The notes under the pieces: model-generated
The model's database searches: none
What the model saw: the letters and a program-made list of their open reading frames with translations, nothing else
What the model was told of the DNA's origin: nothing
From: S5-A14a sp022766365
GTDB lineage: Bacteria; Bacillota; Clostridia; Peptostreptococcales; Anaerovoracaceae
Assembly (NCBI GenBank): GCA_050313295.1
Contig: JBNPLD010000009.1
Reading direction: 5' to 3' (one strand)
DNA length: 64,000 bases
Program-made: the position numbers and the translations under genes
Part shown: positions 9,247 through 18,419 of the stretch, piece by piece
How positions within the stretch are numbered: position 1 is the first letter of the stretch
Layout: every line of letters begins with the position of its first letter

Positions 9247-9251
9247 TCTAT

Positions 9252-9998
9252 ATGGATGTGGGTTTCAAAACTGACAAGGGTATTTCACGATTCAATAATG
9301 AAGATGCCTGCTATGTCATGGTTGAGAAAGGGGTTTTCATAATTGCGGACGGTGTCGGTGGAAGCAGTTCCGGAGAAATTGCCAGCAGGACCGCTACGAG
9401 ATTTATTTCTCAATATGTTGAAAACAACCCTATAAACCCTGAATGGGGACAGGAAGACATGCACCTTTATTTCGTCAAGTGCTTAAATAGGGCAAACGAG
9501 ATGATTCTCGACATGGGTCAGCGATTTGATGAAAACAGCGGAATGGCCACAACCATTGTGGTAGCATATATAGACGGTCCTTTAATGTATGTGTTTAATC
9601 TGGGAGATAGCAGAGCTTACCTTTATAGGCGAAATGAGCTTGTCCAGATAACCGAGGATCATACTTATGTAAATCATTTAGTTCAGAGGGGCGAGATAAC
9701 TGCAGAAGAGGCACTTACTCATCCTGACAGGAATCAGATAACCAAAGCTCTTGGAGCTGATGAACATATTTATCCGGACATGTTTCTGGTTACATTAGAG
9801 GCGGATGATGTTATCATAATGTGCACAGATGGTCTATATGTAGAAGTGCCGGAAGAGGAAATCAAGGGGATTATTGAAAAATTTGAGTCCATGTCAGAGA
9901 CATGTTCCAAATTGATAGATTTAGCAAATCTTAACGGGGGTAGTGATAATATTACGGTTATTTCCCTGAAAATTGATAAGGAGGATATCAATGAGTAA
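9252..9998 (+). CDS. prpC: PP2C-type serine/threonine phosphatase (PrpC/Stp)
   Basis: The phosphatase reverses phosphorylation by the neighbouring PASTA kinase. Metal-binding PP2C motifs are visible: RFNNEDA near the N-terminus, IIADGVGGSSSGE (DGxGG), NLGDSRAYLYR, ITEDHTYV, IIMCTDGLY and GGSDNITV with the last Asp ligand. The chosen ATG has AGAGGAG upstream; 18 codons further upstream are open but lie inside rsmB. The gene ends 8 bp inside the kinase gene, the usual prpC-prkC arrangement. Length is 248 residues, as expected. Confidence 0.93.
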   Translation: MDVGFKTDKGISRFNNEDACYVMVEKGVFIIADGVGGSSSGEIASRTATRFISQYVENNPINPEWGQEDMHLYFVKCLNRANEMILDMGQRFDENSGMATTIVVAYIDGPLMYVFNLGDSRAYLYRRNELVQITEDHTYVNHLVQRGEITAEEALTHPDRNQITKALGADEHIYPDMFLVTLEADDVIIMCTDGLYVEVPEEEIKGIIEKFESMSETCSKLIDLANLNGGSDNITVISLKIDKEDINE

Positions 9999-11787
9999 TA
10001 GCAAATTATTAGCCGGACGATATGAATTGATCGAAAAAATCGGTGACGGGGGAATGGCCGTTGTCTATAAGGCTAAGGATAGATTACTGAATAGATATGT
10101 TGCAGTTAAAATTCTGCGTCCTGAGTATACAAGAGATGCCCAGTTCATTGAGAGCTTCAAGAAGGAATCTCAGGCAGCGGCAGGTCTTCAGCATCCAAAT
10201 ATAGTTAATGTGTACGATGTTGGCAAAGAGGGGAATATTTATTTTATTGTAATGGAGCTCATAGACGGCAGACCTCTCTCAGATATAATAGAGGAACATG
10301 GTCCGTTGGATTACAAACATGTAATCCAGGTGGGAAAACAGGTAGCAGCTGCATTAAGCCTTGCCCATAAGAATCATATTATTCACAGGGATGTGAAACC
10401 TCACAATATAATGATTACCAAGGATGGTGTAGCTAAGCTTGCGGACTTTGGTATTGCAAAGGCCATTTCTTCCGCAACTATCGTGAATAAGGAAGATGGC
10501 GGTCAAGTGATGGGCTCTGTCCACTATTTCTCACCTGAACAGGCGAGGGGGAAGTATGTAGATGAGAAATCGGATGTCTATTCACTTGGTATCGTTCTCT
10601 ATGAGATGCTCACAGGCAAGGTGCCTTTTGATGGAGATAATCCTGTAGAAATCGCTCTGATGCACATAAATGAGGATATCAAACCGCCTTCAACGGTTGT
10701 GGACAATGTACCGCCGGCTCTTGAAAAAATAATTTTGAAAGCTACTGATAAGTACCAGAATAACAGATATGAGAATGCCGAGGCAATGTATGAGGACCTT
10801 AACAACGTGGATTTTCTCTCTAAGAAGGTTGGCGACGAAATTCTGCTGGGTGCTGCCGGAAGGAAAAATAAACCGGTAAAGATCGATGACGCAAACGAAG
10901 AAAAATTAAATGCAATAATTGATGATAAGGGCGGTAAAAAGAGTGTGAAAAAGAAGGGGAATTCCTCCGGGAATAGCCCATCAGGTTTCAAGAAAGCTCT
11001 TCCCTGGATTTTAGCCTTGATTGTTCTTCTGATTTTGGGAGCAGTAGGTGGATATCTTTTGACTTCTAAGATGTCTGATCCGGATAAGGGGAATATTGAA
11101 GTTCCGGACTTAAAAGGTATGACCTACGAAGAGGCCTCGGATGAACTTAGTAAAATTAAGCTGAACATTGAAAAAGGTGACGATGTTTATAGCGCAGATA
11201 TAGAAAAAGGGAAAATTGTTTCACAGACACCTATTTCTAAGACAAAAGTAAAAGAGGGTACAAAGGTTAAAGTAAATATAAGCAAAGGAAAGAAAGCAGG
11301 ATTGGTTCCTGACCTTATAGGCAAGAAATATAATGAATCAGATATATCGTCTGCAATCGGACAGTATGGGTTTGTTCTGGGTAATGTAACATATGAGGAA
11401 AGCGATAAATACGATGAGGGGATTATAATAAATCAGACTCCTTCTGCCGGTTCATCTGCAAAGAGCGGATCCTCTGTGGACATTGTTGTCAGCAAGGGTA
11501 AAAATGAAAAGGCAAAGGTACCTACTCTGACAGGTCTGACAGCTGATGATGCTGTTCAAGCACTAAATCAGGCAGGGTTTGAAGTAGGAGATATTTCTTA
11601 TGAAGAGAGCAGTATATATGGGAAAGATTATGTAATGTGGCAACAATACAGTGCGGGAACTGAGCTTAAGAAGGGCACATCTGTGTCTCTGAAGATAAGT
11701 AAGGGTGTTCCTCAGGTACCGGATCAAAATAATTCCAACAGCGATAATAAGCCTGACAATGGTCATCCAACAACTGATCAGCAGTAA
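9991..11787 (+). CDS. prkC: Serine/threonine protein kinase with PASTA domains (PrkC/StkP)
   Basis: This membrane kinase senses cell-wall muropeptides/lipid II. The kinase domain occupies residues ~8-275 with GDGGMAVVYKAKD (P-loop), VAVKIL (catalytic Lys), HRDVKPHNIM (catalytic loop) and ADFGIAK. A Lys/Gly-rich juxtamembrane part precedes one transmembrane helix (~335-357, WILALIVLLILGAVGGYLL). Outside are three PASTA repeats, beginning at EVPDLKGMTY, LVPDLIGKKY and KVPTLTGLTA, and a low-complexity Asn/Asp tail. The start is ATG 9991 with AAGGAGG 5 nt upstream. It overlaps prpC, its cognate phosphatase, and is followed by rsgA. Confidence 0.95.
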   Translation: MSNSKLLAGRYELIEKIGDGGMAVVYKAKDRLLNRYVAVKILRPEYTRDAQFIESFKKESQAAAGLQHPNIVNVYDVGKEGNIYFIVMELIDGRPLSDIIEEHGPLDYKHVIQVGKQVAAALSLAHKNHIIHRDVKPHNIMITKDGVAKLADFGIAKAISSATIVNKEDGGQVMGSVHYFSPEQARGKYVDEKSDVYSLGIVLYEMLTGKVPFDGDNPVEIALMHINEDIKPPSTVVDNVPPALEKIILKATDKYQNNRYENAEAMYEDLNNVDFLSKKVGDEILLGAAGRKNKPVKIDDANEEKLNAIIDDKGGKKSVKKKGNSSGNSPSGFKKALPWILALIVLLILGAVGGYLLTSKMSDPDKGNIEVPDLKGMTYEEASDELSKIKLNIEKGDDVYSADIEKGKIVSQTPISKTKVKEGTKVKVNISKGKKAGLVPDLIGKKYNESDISSAIGQYGFVLGNVTYEESDKYDEGIIINQTPSAGSSAKSGSSVDIVVSKGKNEKAKVPTLTGLTADDAVQALNQAGFEVGDISYEESSIYGKDYVMWQQYSAGTELKKGTSVSLKISKGVPQVPDQNNSNSDNKPDNGHPTTDQQ

Positions 11788-11813
11788 TCAGGTAATATTA
11801 TGAGGGAAATTAT

Positions 11814-12725
11814 ATGAACCGAGTTAAGTGTCGTATCATAAAAGGAATCGGTGGTTTCTACTATGTGGAAACACCTGGAGGTGTAGTCACAACCAGGGGT
11901 CGAGGAAATTTAAAAAAATCCGGAGATATTCTTCTCGTTGGGGATTATGTAGAGGTTTCTATTTTAAATGAAGAGGAAACAGAGGGCGTCGTGGAGAAAG
12001 CGCTCCCAAGAGAAAATTCATTTGTAAGGCCGCCGATCGCCAATGTGGATTTGATGACAATTGTGGTCAGTGGTGAGAAGCCCAAAGTTAATGTGCGCCT
12101 TTTGGATCGGTTCCTCTGTGTTAGTGAAAGCAAGCTCATACCATCTCTCATATGTGTTAACAAAACAGAGTCATCTCGGGGTATGAAAACTTTCGATATG
12201 CTGTACGGAATCTATGGGAAGATTTATCCCATGTGTTCTGTAAGCGGAAAAACCGGAAAGGGATTGGATGATCTGAGAAGAGAAATTTCAGGATCTACGG
12301 TTGCGTTTGCCGGACCGTCCGGAGTGGGAAAATCCACAATTTTGAATGCCATTTTGGGTCAAAACCATATGGAAGTTGGGGAAATAAGCAAGAAAACCAG
12401 TAGAGGAAGACATACCACAAGACATGTAGAGCTCATTGAAATCAAAGAATCAAAAGCTGAGAATGAAAATATATCAAAAACATGGATATTTGATACTCCG
12501 GGATTTACTTCCCTTGATTTGCCTGATATGTCGGAAGCTAACCTGAGATATCTTTTCCCTGAACTGGTGAAATGGGGAAAAGAATGTAGATTTATGGATT
12601 GTCAGCATATAGGAGAGCCCGAATGCAGTGTACTTAAGGCTGTAGAAATGGGTAGTATTTCTCAAAGTCGATATAACTCATACAAAATGTTTTATGAGGA
12701 GTTGAGCGAGAGAAAAAAGTTTTGA
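11814..12725 (+). CDS. rsgA: Small ribosomal subunit biogenesis GTPase RsgA
   Basis: RsgA is a circularly permuted GTPase that checks the 30S decoding centre during maturation. An N-terminal OB-fold (GDYVEV) is followed by the G domain with G4 CVNKTE before G1 FAGPSGVGKSTILN and G3 DTPGF, the permuted order. The C-terminal zinc site is present: C-x6-H-x5-C style residues in CRFMDCQHIGEPECSVLKA. Length is 303 residues. It sits 27 bp after prkC, in the conserved prpC-prkC-rsgA-rpe order. Confidence 0.95.
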   Translation: MNRVKCRIIKGIGGFYYVETPGGVVTTRGRGNLKKSGDILLVGDYVEVSILNEEETEGVVEKALPRENSFVRPPIANVDLMTIVVSGEKPKVNVRLLDRFLCVSESKLIPSLICVNKTESSRGMKTFDMLYGIYGKIYPMCSVSGKTGKGLDDLRREISGSTVAFAGPSGVGKSTILNAILGQNHMEVGEISKKTSRGRHTTRHVELIEIKESKAENENISKTWIFDTPGFTSLDLPDMSEANLRYLFPELVKWGKECRFMDCQHIGEPECSVLKAVEMGSISQSRYNSYKMFYEELSERKKF

Positions 12726-12761
12726 CCAATGTGATGATTGACAATAAAAAGGAGGTAAATC

Positions 12762-13427
12762 TTGAGATATTTAGCACCATCGATTCTGGCAGCTGATTTT
12801 TCAAAACTTGGCGATGAAGCAGTATGTATCACTAATGCCGGAGCAGATTTTTTGCATATTGATGTAATGGACGGACATTTTGTTCCTAACATAAGTTTTG
12901 GAGCTGTCGTTATGAAAAGTTTGAATTCCATAGCAACTTCACCATATGATGTTCATCTAATGATTGAAAATCCTGACAGGTATATCGATGATTTCATTAC
13001 AGAAAAGACAGAATTCATTGTGGTACACCAGGAAGCTTGCATACATCTTCACAGAACCGTTTCGCATATTAAATCTCTTGGGATTAAAGCCGGTGTTTCT
13101 ATTAATCCTGCAACACCCGTGGAATCTATAACAGAAATATTACCCTTTGTGGATCTTGTTCTGATAATGTCAGTCAATCCCGGTTTCGGAGGACAGAAAT
13201 TCATTTCTCAAACATTGAATAAAGTTCGGAAATTGAGAGTGTTAAGGGAGAATATGGAGCTGGATTTTTTGATAGAGATGGACGGTGGGATTACTGAATT
13301 TAATTTAGAAGATGTGCTTAACGCAGGTGTGGATATGGTGGTAGCCGGTTCAGCTATTTTTAAGGATAGTTCAGATGCCACTTTAAATCAAGTGAAGAAG
13401 TTTAAAGAAATAATGAATAATGAATAG
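12762..13427 (+). CDS. rpe: Ribulose-phosphate 3-epimerase
   Basis: This pentose-phosphate enzyme interconverts ribulose-5-P and xylulose-5-P. The TIM-barrel signature LAPSILAADFSKLGDE, the metal-binding HIDVMDGHFVPNISFG, MSVNPGFGGQKF and DGGI (as EMDGGITEFN) with phosphate-binding AGSAIF are all seen. The start is TTG at 12762, supported by a strong AAAGGAGGTAAA 4 nt upstream and by the family N-terminus. A terminator follows directly, closing this operon. Confidence 0.95.
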   Translation: MRYLAPSILAADFSKLGDEAVCITNAGADFLHIDVMDGHFVPNISFGAVVMKSLNSIATSPYDVHLMIENPDRYIDDFITEKTEFIVVHQEACIHLHRTVSHIKSLGIKAGVSINPATPVESITEILPFVDLVLIMSVNPGFGGQKFISQTLNKVRKLRVLRENMELDFLIEMDGGITEFNLEDVLNAGVDMVVAGSAIFKDSSDATLNQVKKFKEIMNNE

Positions 13428-13458
13428 AATAAATCTGTTTACATATCCTTATATATAA

Positions 13459-13496
13459 CAGAGCAACCCCGCTAAAGAGTTGCTCTGCTTTATTTT
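13459..13496 (+). terminator. Intrinsic terminator after rpe
   Basis: A perfect 9-bp stem (13459-13467 with 13479-13487) is followed by a T-rich run. It separates rpe from the convergent aminotransferase gene. Confidence 0.8.
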
Positions 13497-13497
13497 G

Positions 13498-14739
13498 CTA
13501 CTTTAATGTGGATAATCTTCTGCACGCTTCCTCAACAGTATCAGCGGGGAAAGCATAACACATTCTGAACCAACCCGGACGATCTGTTCCGAATTGCTTG
13601 CCGGGAGAGATGTTAATCATTAAATCGTTATATATCTTTTCCCATAATATATGTTCAGTATCAAATTCCTGCTTCTTCATATACTTTGAAAAATCTGCCA
13701 TTACGAATATTCCTGCTTGTGCTTTCATGATTGGAATATCAATTTCGCCAAGACCATCTTTGAGAATATCATATGCTGTCTTTAATCTTTCCCTGGAAAG
13801 ATTTAGTACATCGGGCAATTCTTTAAGTTGTAACAGAGCAGTTAATAATGACTGGGTATGACCTGAAACACATGAATAATACATTAATGAGCCAAACCCC
13901 TTTATGATATCAGGATTAAATGAGATACATAATCCTGTTCTGAATCCGGATAAAACGAAATCCTTCGCAAAGCTACTTGTTACATGAACTCGATGTCTAT
14001 ATGAATCAGGTACTAATTTCAATGTACTAATGAATTCAGCATTCTTGTCCCATACCGTCTGTGCATATATTTCATCGGATATAATATCTATATCATGCTC
14101 CATCGCAAATGCAATGATGCCTTCAATTTCTTCTTGTTTATAAACAGTTCCTACAGGATTGTTAGGTGATGAAAAGAGAATTGCCCTAACTCTGATATTC
14201 TCCTTTTTACATTTATTCCAAGCCTGTTCAAATGCGTCGATTTCAAGTGTTTGACCGCAATTTACCGGGATACAAATTACACCGGCTCTATCATGCACAT
14301 CATCTACAAAGCTGGAATAGAATGGCGCGGGAATCAAAAACGCATCACCTTCCTCTGCCAGGAGTGTAGCTAATGTGTTTAACATTACGGTACAACCTGC
14401 TCCGGTAGCTACATTGTCTTTTGTAAGCTTAATTGATGAATCATCGTCAAAAATGATTTTCTGCCAATAATTGGCAATAGCTTCTCTGAATTCGTCACTT
14501 CCTTCAAATTTATTGTAATGTATTGTATAACCGGACAACTCCATATTTTCAGCTGCTTTTCTTAATAAATCGCAAATTTCATCATTTACTAAATGACTTT
14601 CTGCAGTACCCATATTGACTAGTCCGTTTGGATTAGAGATAGGATCATACATATTGTAGAAATTATCAAAATGTGCTTTTACCAATGGGGGAAGTGTTCT
14701 TACCCATTCCCTACCTCTATCAGATAGATATTCCAGCAT
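13498..14739 (-). CDS. PLP-dependent aminotransferase, ACC-synthase-like
   Basis: A 413-residue fold-type I PLP enzyme. ATGAGCTVMLNTLATLL and FSSPNNPVG bind the cofactor and substrate carboxylate. The lysine that binds PLP is in SSFAKDFVLSGFRTG, which, with the spacing S-x-x-K-D-x-x-x-x-G-F-R, resembles 1-aminocyclopropane-1-carboxylate synthases more than ordinary aspartate aminotransferases. RMCYAF near the C-terminus holds the substrate-binding Arg. It lies 48 bp downstream of the SDR gene and probably in one transcript with it and the YkvI transporter. The exact substrate cannot be read from sequence; the enzyme class is secure. Confidence 0.8.
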   Translation of the reverse strand: MLEYLSDRGREWVRTLPPLVKAHFDNFYNMYDPISNPNGLVNMGTAESHLVNDEICDLLRKAAENMELSGYTIHYNKFEGSDEFREAIANYWQKIIFDDDSSIKLTKDNVATGAGCTVMLNTLATLLAEEGDAFLIPAPFYSSFVDDVHDRAGVICIPVNCGQTLEIDAFEQAWNKCKKENIRVRAILFSSPNNPVGTVYKQEEIEGIIAFAMEHDIDIISDEIYAQTVWDKNAEFISTLKLVPDSYRHRVHVTSSFAKDFVLSGFRTGLCISFNPDIIKGFGSLMYYSCVSGHTQSLLTALLQLKELPDVLNLSRERLKTAYDILKDGLGEIDIPIMKAQAGIFVMADFSKYMKKQEFDTEHILWEKIYNDLMINISPGKQFGTDRPGWFRMCYAFPADTVEEACRRLSTLK

Positions 14740-14787
14740 CTTTTCCTCCTCACTTCTAAATGGTATATCTTTGAAAACTAAAGAAAA

Positions 14788-15582
14788 TTAATTGTGTTCA
14801 AGACCGGCTTCTGTTTGTATTCCCGGACGTACACCTAATCCCATTGTTGCATCAATATTTGCACCATGCATAACAGTCGAATTTTCTTTCAGCAAATCAC
14901 AAATTAAAGTTGCTATTTCTTGCGGTTTAATTAATCTACCCTTAGCTTGTGCTTTATCAAAACTTTCTCTCTCTTCCTCTGTCATATTTTTTAGAGTACT
15001 TTCATAAAACATTGGCGTTTCGATGGCTCCCGGGCTGATGCAAAATACATCAATTAATGTATGCGTATTTTCCGCAGCAATTTGTTTTGCAAGATAAGCC
15101 ACTGCTGATTTACTCATTCCATCGCTCAGGGTAAATTTTGGAAAACATGCTATACCACCTCCAACAGATGACATAAACACTAATTTACTTTTTTCTTTGC
15201 GTTTAAGAAGGTTATCTACGATTTTCTTATATATCCAGAGAGGCCCTAATGCATTAACGGTAAGCATTGCTTTATCAATATCAGCGTTTAAAGGGGTACC
15301 TGTTTCAGCATATTTCTTAACTGTTCCTGAACCTAATGCAGCATTAAATATAACACCGTACCAGTCATTTTCAATCAGGAAATCGGCATTTATTATATCT
15401 TCAAGCTTCCCTTGATCAAGTTTATAAGCAAAAAGTTTCCCAGGATATTCTTCCATTAATTCCTCGGCTTTAGCTGCCGATTTTCTATATGTTAAATGTA
15501 CTTCATATCCTTTTTCCAAAAGTAATTTAACAGTTTCCAATCCAACACCTTGAGTTCCACCCGTAACCAAAACTTTTTTCAT
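14788..15582 (-). CDS. SDR-family protein with catalytic Tyr replaced
   Basis: The protein has a classical short-chain dehydrogenase Rossmann fold: TGGTQGVG at residues ~7-14, FNAALG in place of NNAG, and SSVGGG with the conserved Ser. The usual YxxxK catalytic pair reads DGMSK here, so the Lys is kept but the Tyr is Asp. The nearby CISPGAIETPMF segment is normal. It may therefore bind NAD(P) without standard dehydrogenase chemistry, or use another residue. A good AAGGAGG lies before the ATG. Neighbours are an amino-acid-type transporter upstream and an ACS-like PLP enzyme downstream, suggesting a small pathway acting on an amino-acid-like compound (inference). Confidence 0.8.
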   Translation of the reverse strand: MKKVLVTGGTQGVGLETVKLLLEKGYEVHLTYRKSAAKAEELMEEYPGKLFAYKLDQGKLEDIINADFLIENDWYGVIFNAALGSGTVKKYAETGTPLNADIDKAMLTVNALGPLWIYKKIVDNLLKRKEKSKLVFMSSVGGGIACFPKFTLSDGMSKSAVAYLAKQIAAENTHTLIDVFCISPGAIETPMFYESTLKNMTEEERESFDKAQAKGRLIKPQEIATLICDLLKENSTVMHGANIDATMGLGVRPGIQTEAGLEHN

Positions 15583-15674
15583 TTTGTCCTCCTTAAATTT
15601 AAAAACATTTACCTCTAATGATTAAATAGTTTAATCTTTTCGGTACCACTTCAATAAATGACAAATTAAAATAA

Positions 15675-16805
15675 TTATTTTATATTCATGCCCGGAAACA
15701 AAACATCATTTTCATTGAAATCTTCCGGACGATGATGTCTGATATATTTTGTGTATACCATACCCATAAAAATAATAATTCCTACGTATCCGCAAATTGG
15801 ATAAAGAATACTGATCATTTTAGAAAATGAAAGTTGTCCACCCCAGATGCTTACTATGGCAGTTATTGTTGCTGCAATTTTATATTTAATGCCTTTGGAG
15901 TTAGAAGAAATACGATTACAAACTATATATAACATCGGAACAGCAGTGGTATAAATGCCTAAAAGTAATAAAACAGAAAATATTTGACCGAATATAGGAT
16001 TAATACTTGCTGCGACATATAATGATGGTATTTCCAGGTTATACACGCTATCAATGTTGGCTAACAGGCCAAAGTTTAAAATCATAACAGCTAGTATAAA
16101 TGCACCGCCGCCAAAAATTCCGCCTGTAAATGAATCTAACCTATTTTTTGAGGTGGTTTTTCCAATATCTGTTAAATAGGGGACAATACACGATACAGTA
16201 TATGCTCCATACATGAATCCTGATAGAGCCCAGTTTGAAAAGTTGGATTTTACAGAAAGATTTGAAAGAGTCTTATCTGAAGATGCAATACCTTCCGGAT
16301 TATTTACTATAGAAACAATACCGATTATTATTGCAATAACGAGAAGTACAGGTGCTATATATCCTACAATTTTGAGTAATTTCTCAAGACCAAGCAGTAC
16401 GGTTCCCAGCGTTGCTATAATCATAATTGCCCGTCCAATATTTCCATCAATATGGTAATATTCTTCAAATGTAGATCCTGTTCCGGATATCATTAATGAA
16501 TATGTCATAAACATAATTATTGGTGTAAAAATTTGTAACATGAATCCGAGATATTTACCCAAGTAGAAATTATACATATTGTTAGAGTTTTCTAATATCA
16601 TTTTTCTACCATCTTCTACGATTGTGGAAACAAACCAGATGTATAAAAACATTGAAATCAAACCGGCGCCTAAACTTCCCCAAACGCCAAAACTGGTAAA
16701 ATATTGCATACATTCTTGACCTGATGCAAAGCTTGAACCGATAACAAACCCCATGAATGCACCACCAATCCCAATAGTTCTGCTAATACTTAACTTATGT
16801 TTCAT
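15675..16805 (-). CDS. YkvI-type (LeuT-fold) membrane transporter
   Basis: The 376-residue protein is almost all membrane, with roughly ten to eleven hydrophobic segments. The first broken helix reads GIGGAFMGFVIGSSFASGQE, the G-x-G/S-rich unwound region typical of amino-acid transporters with the LeuT fold and of the YkvI family. A basic, soluble tail ends it. It is the first gene of a likely transcript with the SDR and PLP genes; GGAGGTGG precedes the ATG. Substrate is unknown, most likely an amino acid or related amine. Confidence 0.75.
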   Translation of the reverse strand: MKHKLSISRTIGIGGAFMGFVIGSSFASGQECMQYFTSFGVWGSLGAGLISMFLYIWFVSTIVEDGRKMILENSNNMYNFYLGKYLGFMLQIFTPIIMFMTYSLMISGTGSTFEEYYHIDGNIGRAIMIIATLGTVLLGLEKLLKIVGYIAPVLLVIAIIIGIVSIVNNPEGIASSDKTLSNLSVKSNFSNWALSGFMYGAYTVSCIVPYLTDIGKTTSKNRLDSFTGGIFGGGAFILAVMILNFGLLANIDSVYNLEIPSLYVAASINPIFGQIFSVLLLLGIYTTAVPMLYIVCNRISSNSKGIKYKIAATITAIVSIWGGQLSFSKMISILYPICGYVGIIIFMGMVYTKYIRHHRPEDFNENDVLFPGMNIK

Positions 16806-16874
16806 TTTCCACCTCCATTTTATTAGACAGGAGTTTTTTCTTTTAAATAAATTTTAATACAGTATTATTAATTT

Positions 16875-16886
16875 AATCAATTGATT
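16875..16886. promoter_or_regulatory. Palindrome upstream of the YkvI transporter gene, candidate operator
   Basis: AATCAATTGATT is a perfect 12-bp palindrome 70 bp upstream of the transporter start, between it and the terminator of the regulator gene. Its place suggests a binding site for the adjacent HTH regulator; this is inference from position and symmetry only. Confidence 0.35.
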
Positions 16887-16910
16887 TATATTGAAAAATT
16901 GACATTCAAA

Positions 16911-16958
16911 AAACCGCTTAATGAATTAAATTGATTCATTTAATTCATTAGGCGGTTT
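16911..16958 (-). terminator. Intrinsic terminator of the HTH regulator gene
   Basis: A 20-bp stem with one G-U pair (16911-16930 with 16939-16958) and an 8-nt loop is followed, in the reverse direction, by six T. It ends the regulator transcript, so the transporter-SDR-PLP genes need their own promoter in 16806-16910. Confidence 0.85.
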
Positions 16959-16972
16959 CCTAATAATAGAGC

Positions 16973-18322
16973 TTACAGATATCTTTCCAGCATATCTCCG
17001 CTGGCCTCCAACGTAACAGGACCATTTTTGAGATGGTTGAAATACATACCTAAAAGTGCATTTATCTTAGAATCTCCGGACATATGCACATGGCTGTTGC
17101 CTTGATCATCAGTATTTTCTATATATGTATATCGAGAATCTATAAAGATACTGGGCAACTTGTTATAAACTGAATTGAAACCCAATGTATCTCTTATAAT
17201 ATAAAGGTGAAAATTTTTATTGGTTTTTATGAGCTTTATAAGGTATTTGATATGTGATTCAAGGAGTTCATGTGGTATAGTATTATCCACATTTCCAATC
17301 TTGACCAACCCGGTTTTTGTATATTCTTTAAGCTTAGAAGACATTAGTATAAGGTCGACATCTGATTTAGACGTACTTTTTCGAAAAACTTCACCTAAAC
17401 GTTTAAGATATTCAGCATATTCATCACTTTTAGATGAGCTTATAAGAAAATGCATGACATCTTCCGGAAATAGGAGTGGGGGAGCAGTATTAAAAAGTAA
17501 TTTCTGATGTTGGTCTGAATATGAATCAAGTTGTACATTCGTGAGCTTCATTCGTGTTGGATCGACAGGTAGAAATATCTTCTCACTATTTCTATTTATA
17601 TTCAGTGCAACATCTCTCATTTTTTTAACAAGTGTAGAATCTCTTGAAAATATTGCATAAATCTCATTTTCACCTGCCCAAAGTATTTGCATATAAAGAA
17701 TTTCATTAATAATCAATATCTTAGGACTTTCGCTTAATGTTTTAGATATATTAATTTTGCAATTGTCAATGCATCCTGTGGAACTCAGTAAAAAATCACA
17801 ATATAAACTGTAATTCAAGTGAAGGTCATTATAATTGATTGCTACATCCATTTGAACACTTTTAAAGTGTGAATCAAACAGTGATAACAGGATGGAGCGA
17901 TATTGTTCACCCCAAATACTGATTAAATCAAATGTTGAAATGACAGCAAGTCGCTCTATGCCTATTTTATTAATTTCGGTAATCTGATTTGTAATTAATT
18001 CTAAAATTTTATCATAACCGGTTAACAGCTGAAGATTATAGCCCTTATCATTACTGAATTTTGTCTTATATATATAATCACTTGAATATGCTTCTTTAAG
18101 GTTGGAATATACGAGGTCAAAATCAGCGTTGAATTTTCTCATCAGAAAATCGGCAATTTTTTTATTGATATCGGTAGAATTTTTGCTGGAAGGTAAATTG
18201 TTCCCGTTAATCCATTTATTAATATAAGTAACATCATAACCGAGGTGACCGGCCAGCAACTGCTCTTTTATACCATATTCTAATAAATATTTTTTTAAAG
18301 TTTTACCATATCTGTTGTTCAT
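16973..18322 (-). CDS. HTH-type regulator with large unrecognised C-terminal domain
   Basis: The first ~65 residues look like an XRE-type helix-turn-helix (LKKYLLEYGIKEQLLAGHLG, then YDVTYINKWINGNNLPS). The remaining ~385 residues are a globular alpha/beta region I do not recognise, with no membrane segments. A repeating pattern of hydrophobic strands (ERLAVISTFDLISIWG, SPKILIINEILYM, DVDLILMSSKL) suggests a sensor or effector domain. It is encoded just upstream of the YkvI-SDR-PLP genes on the same strand but ends in its own terminator. ATG 18322 is chosen; an in-frame ATG at 18334 adds four residues, and neither has a ribosome binding site, so the message may be leaderless. Function as regulator of the three neighbours is inferred. 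Confidence 0.6.
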   Translation of the reverse strand: MNNRYGKTLKKYLLEYGIKEQLLAGHLGYDVTYINKWINGNNLPSSKNSTDINKKIADFLMRKFNADFDLVYSNLKEAYSSDYIYKTKFSNDKGYNLQLLTGYDKILELITNQITEINKIGIERLAVISTFDLISIWGEQYRSILLSLFDSHFKSVQMDVAINYNDLHLNYSLYCDFLLSSTGCIDNCKINISKTLSESPKILIINEILYMQILWAGENEIYAIFSRDSTLVKKMRDVALNINRNSEKIFLPVDPTRMKLTNVQLDSYSDQHQKLLFNTAPPLLFPEDVMHFLISSSKSDEYAEYLKRLGEVFRKSTSKSDVDLILMSSKLKEYTKTGLVKIGNVDNTIPHELLESHIKYLIKLIKTNKNFHLYIIRDTLGFNSVYNKLPSIFIDSRYTYIENTDDQGNSHVHMSGDSKINALLGMYFNHLKNGPVTLEASGDMLERYL

Positions 18323-18419
18323 GACGATTACCATGTTTCAAAGGTTACAACGAAGCTACGCAGCCATTAAATATAGTGCCAAATTAATAAAATATACTTA
18401 TAAGAAGGATATAACCTCA

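Noticed and set aside
9198..9251. N-terminal extension of PrpC inside rsmB
   Set aside because: The PP2C family start and an SD fit ATG 9252; upstream codons are rsmB in another frame.
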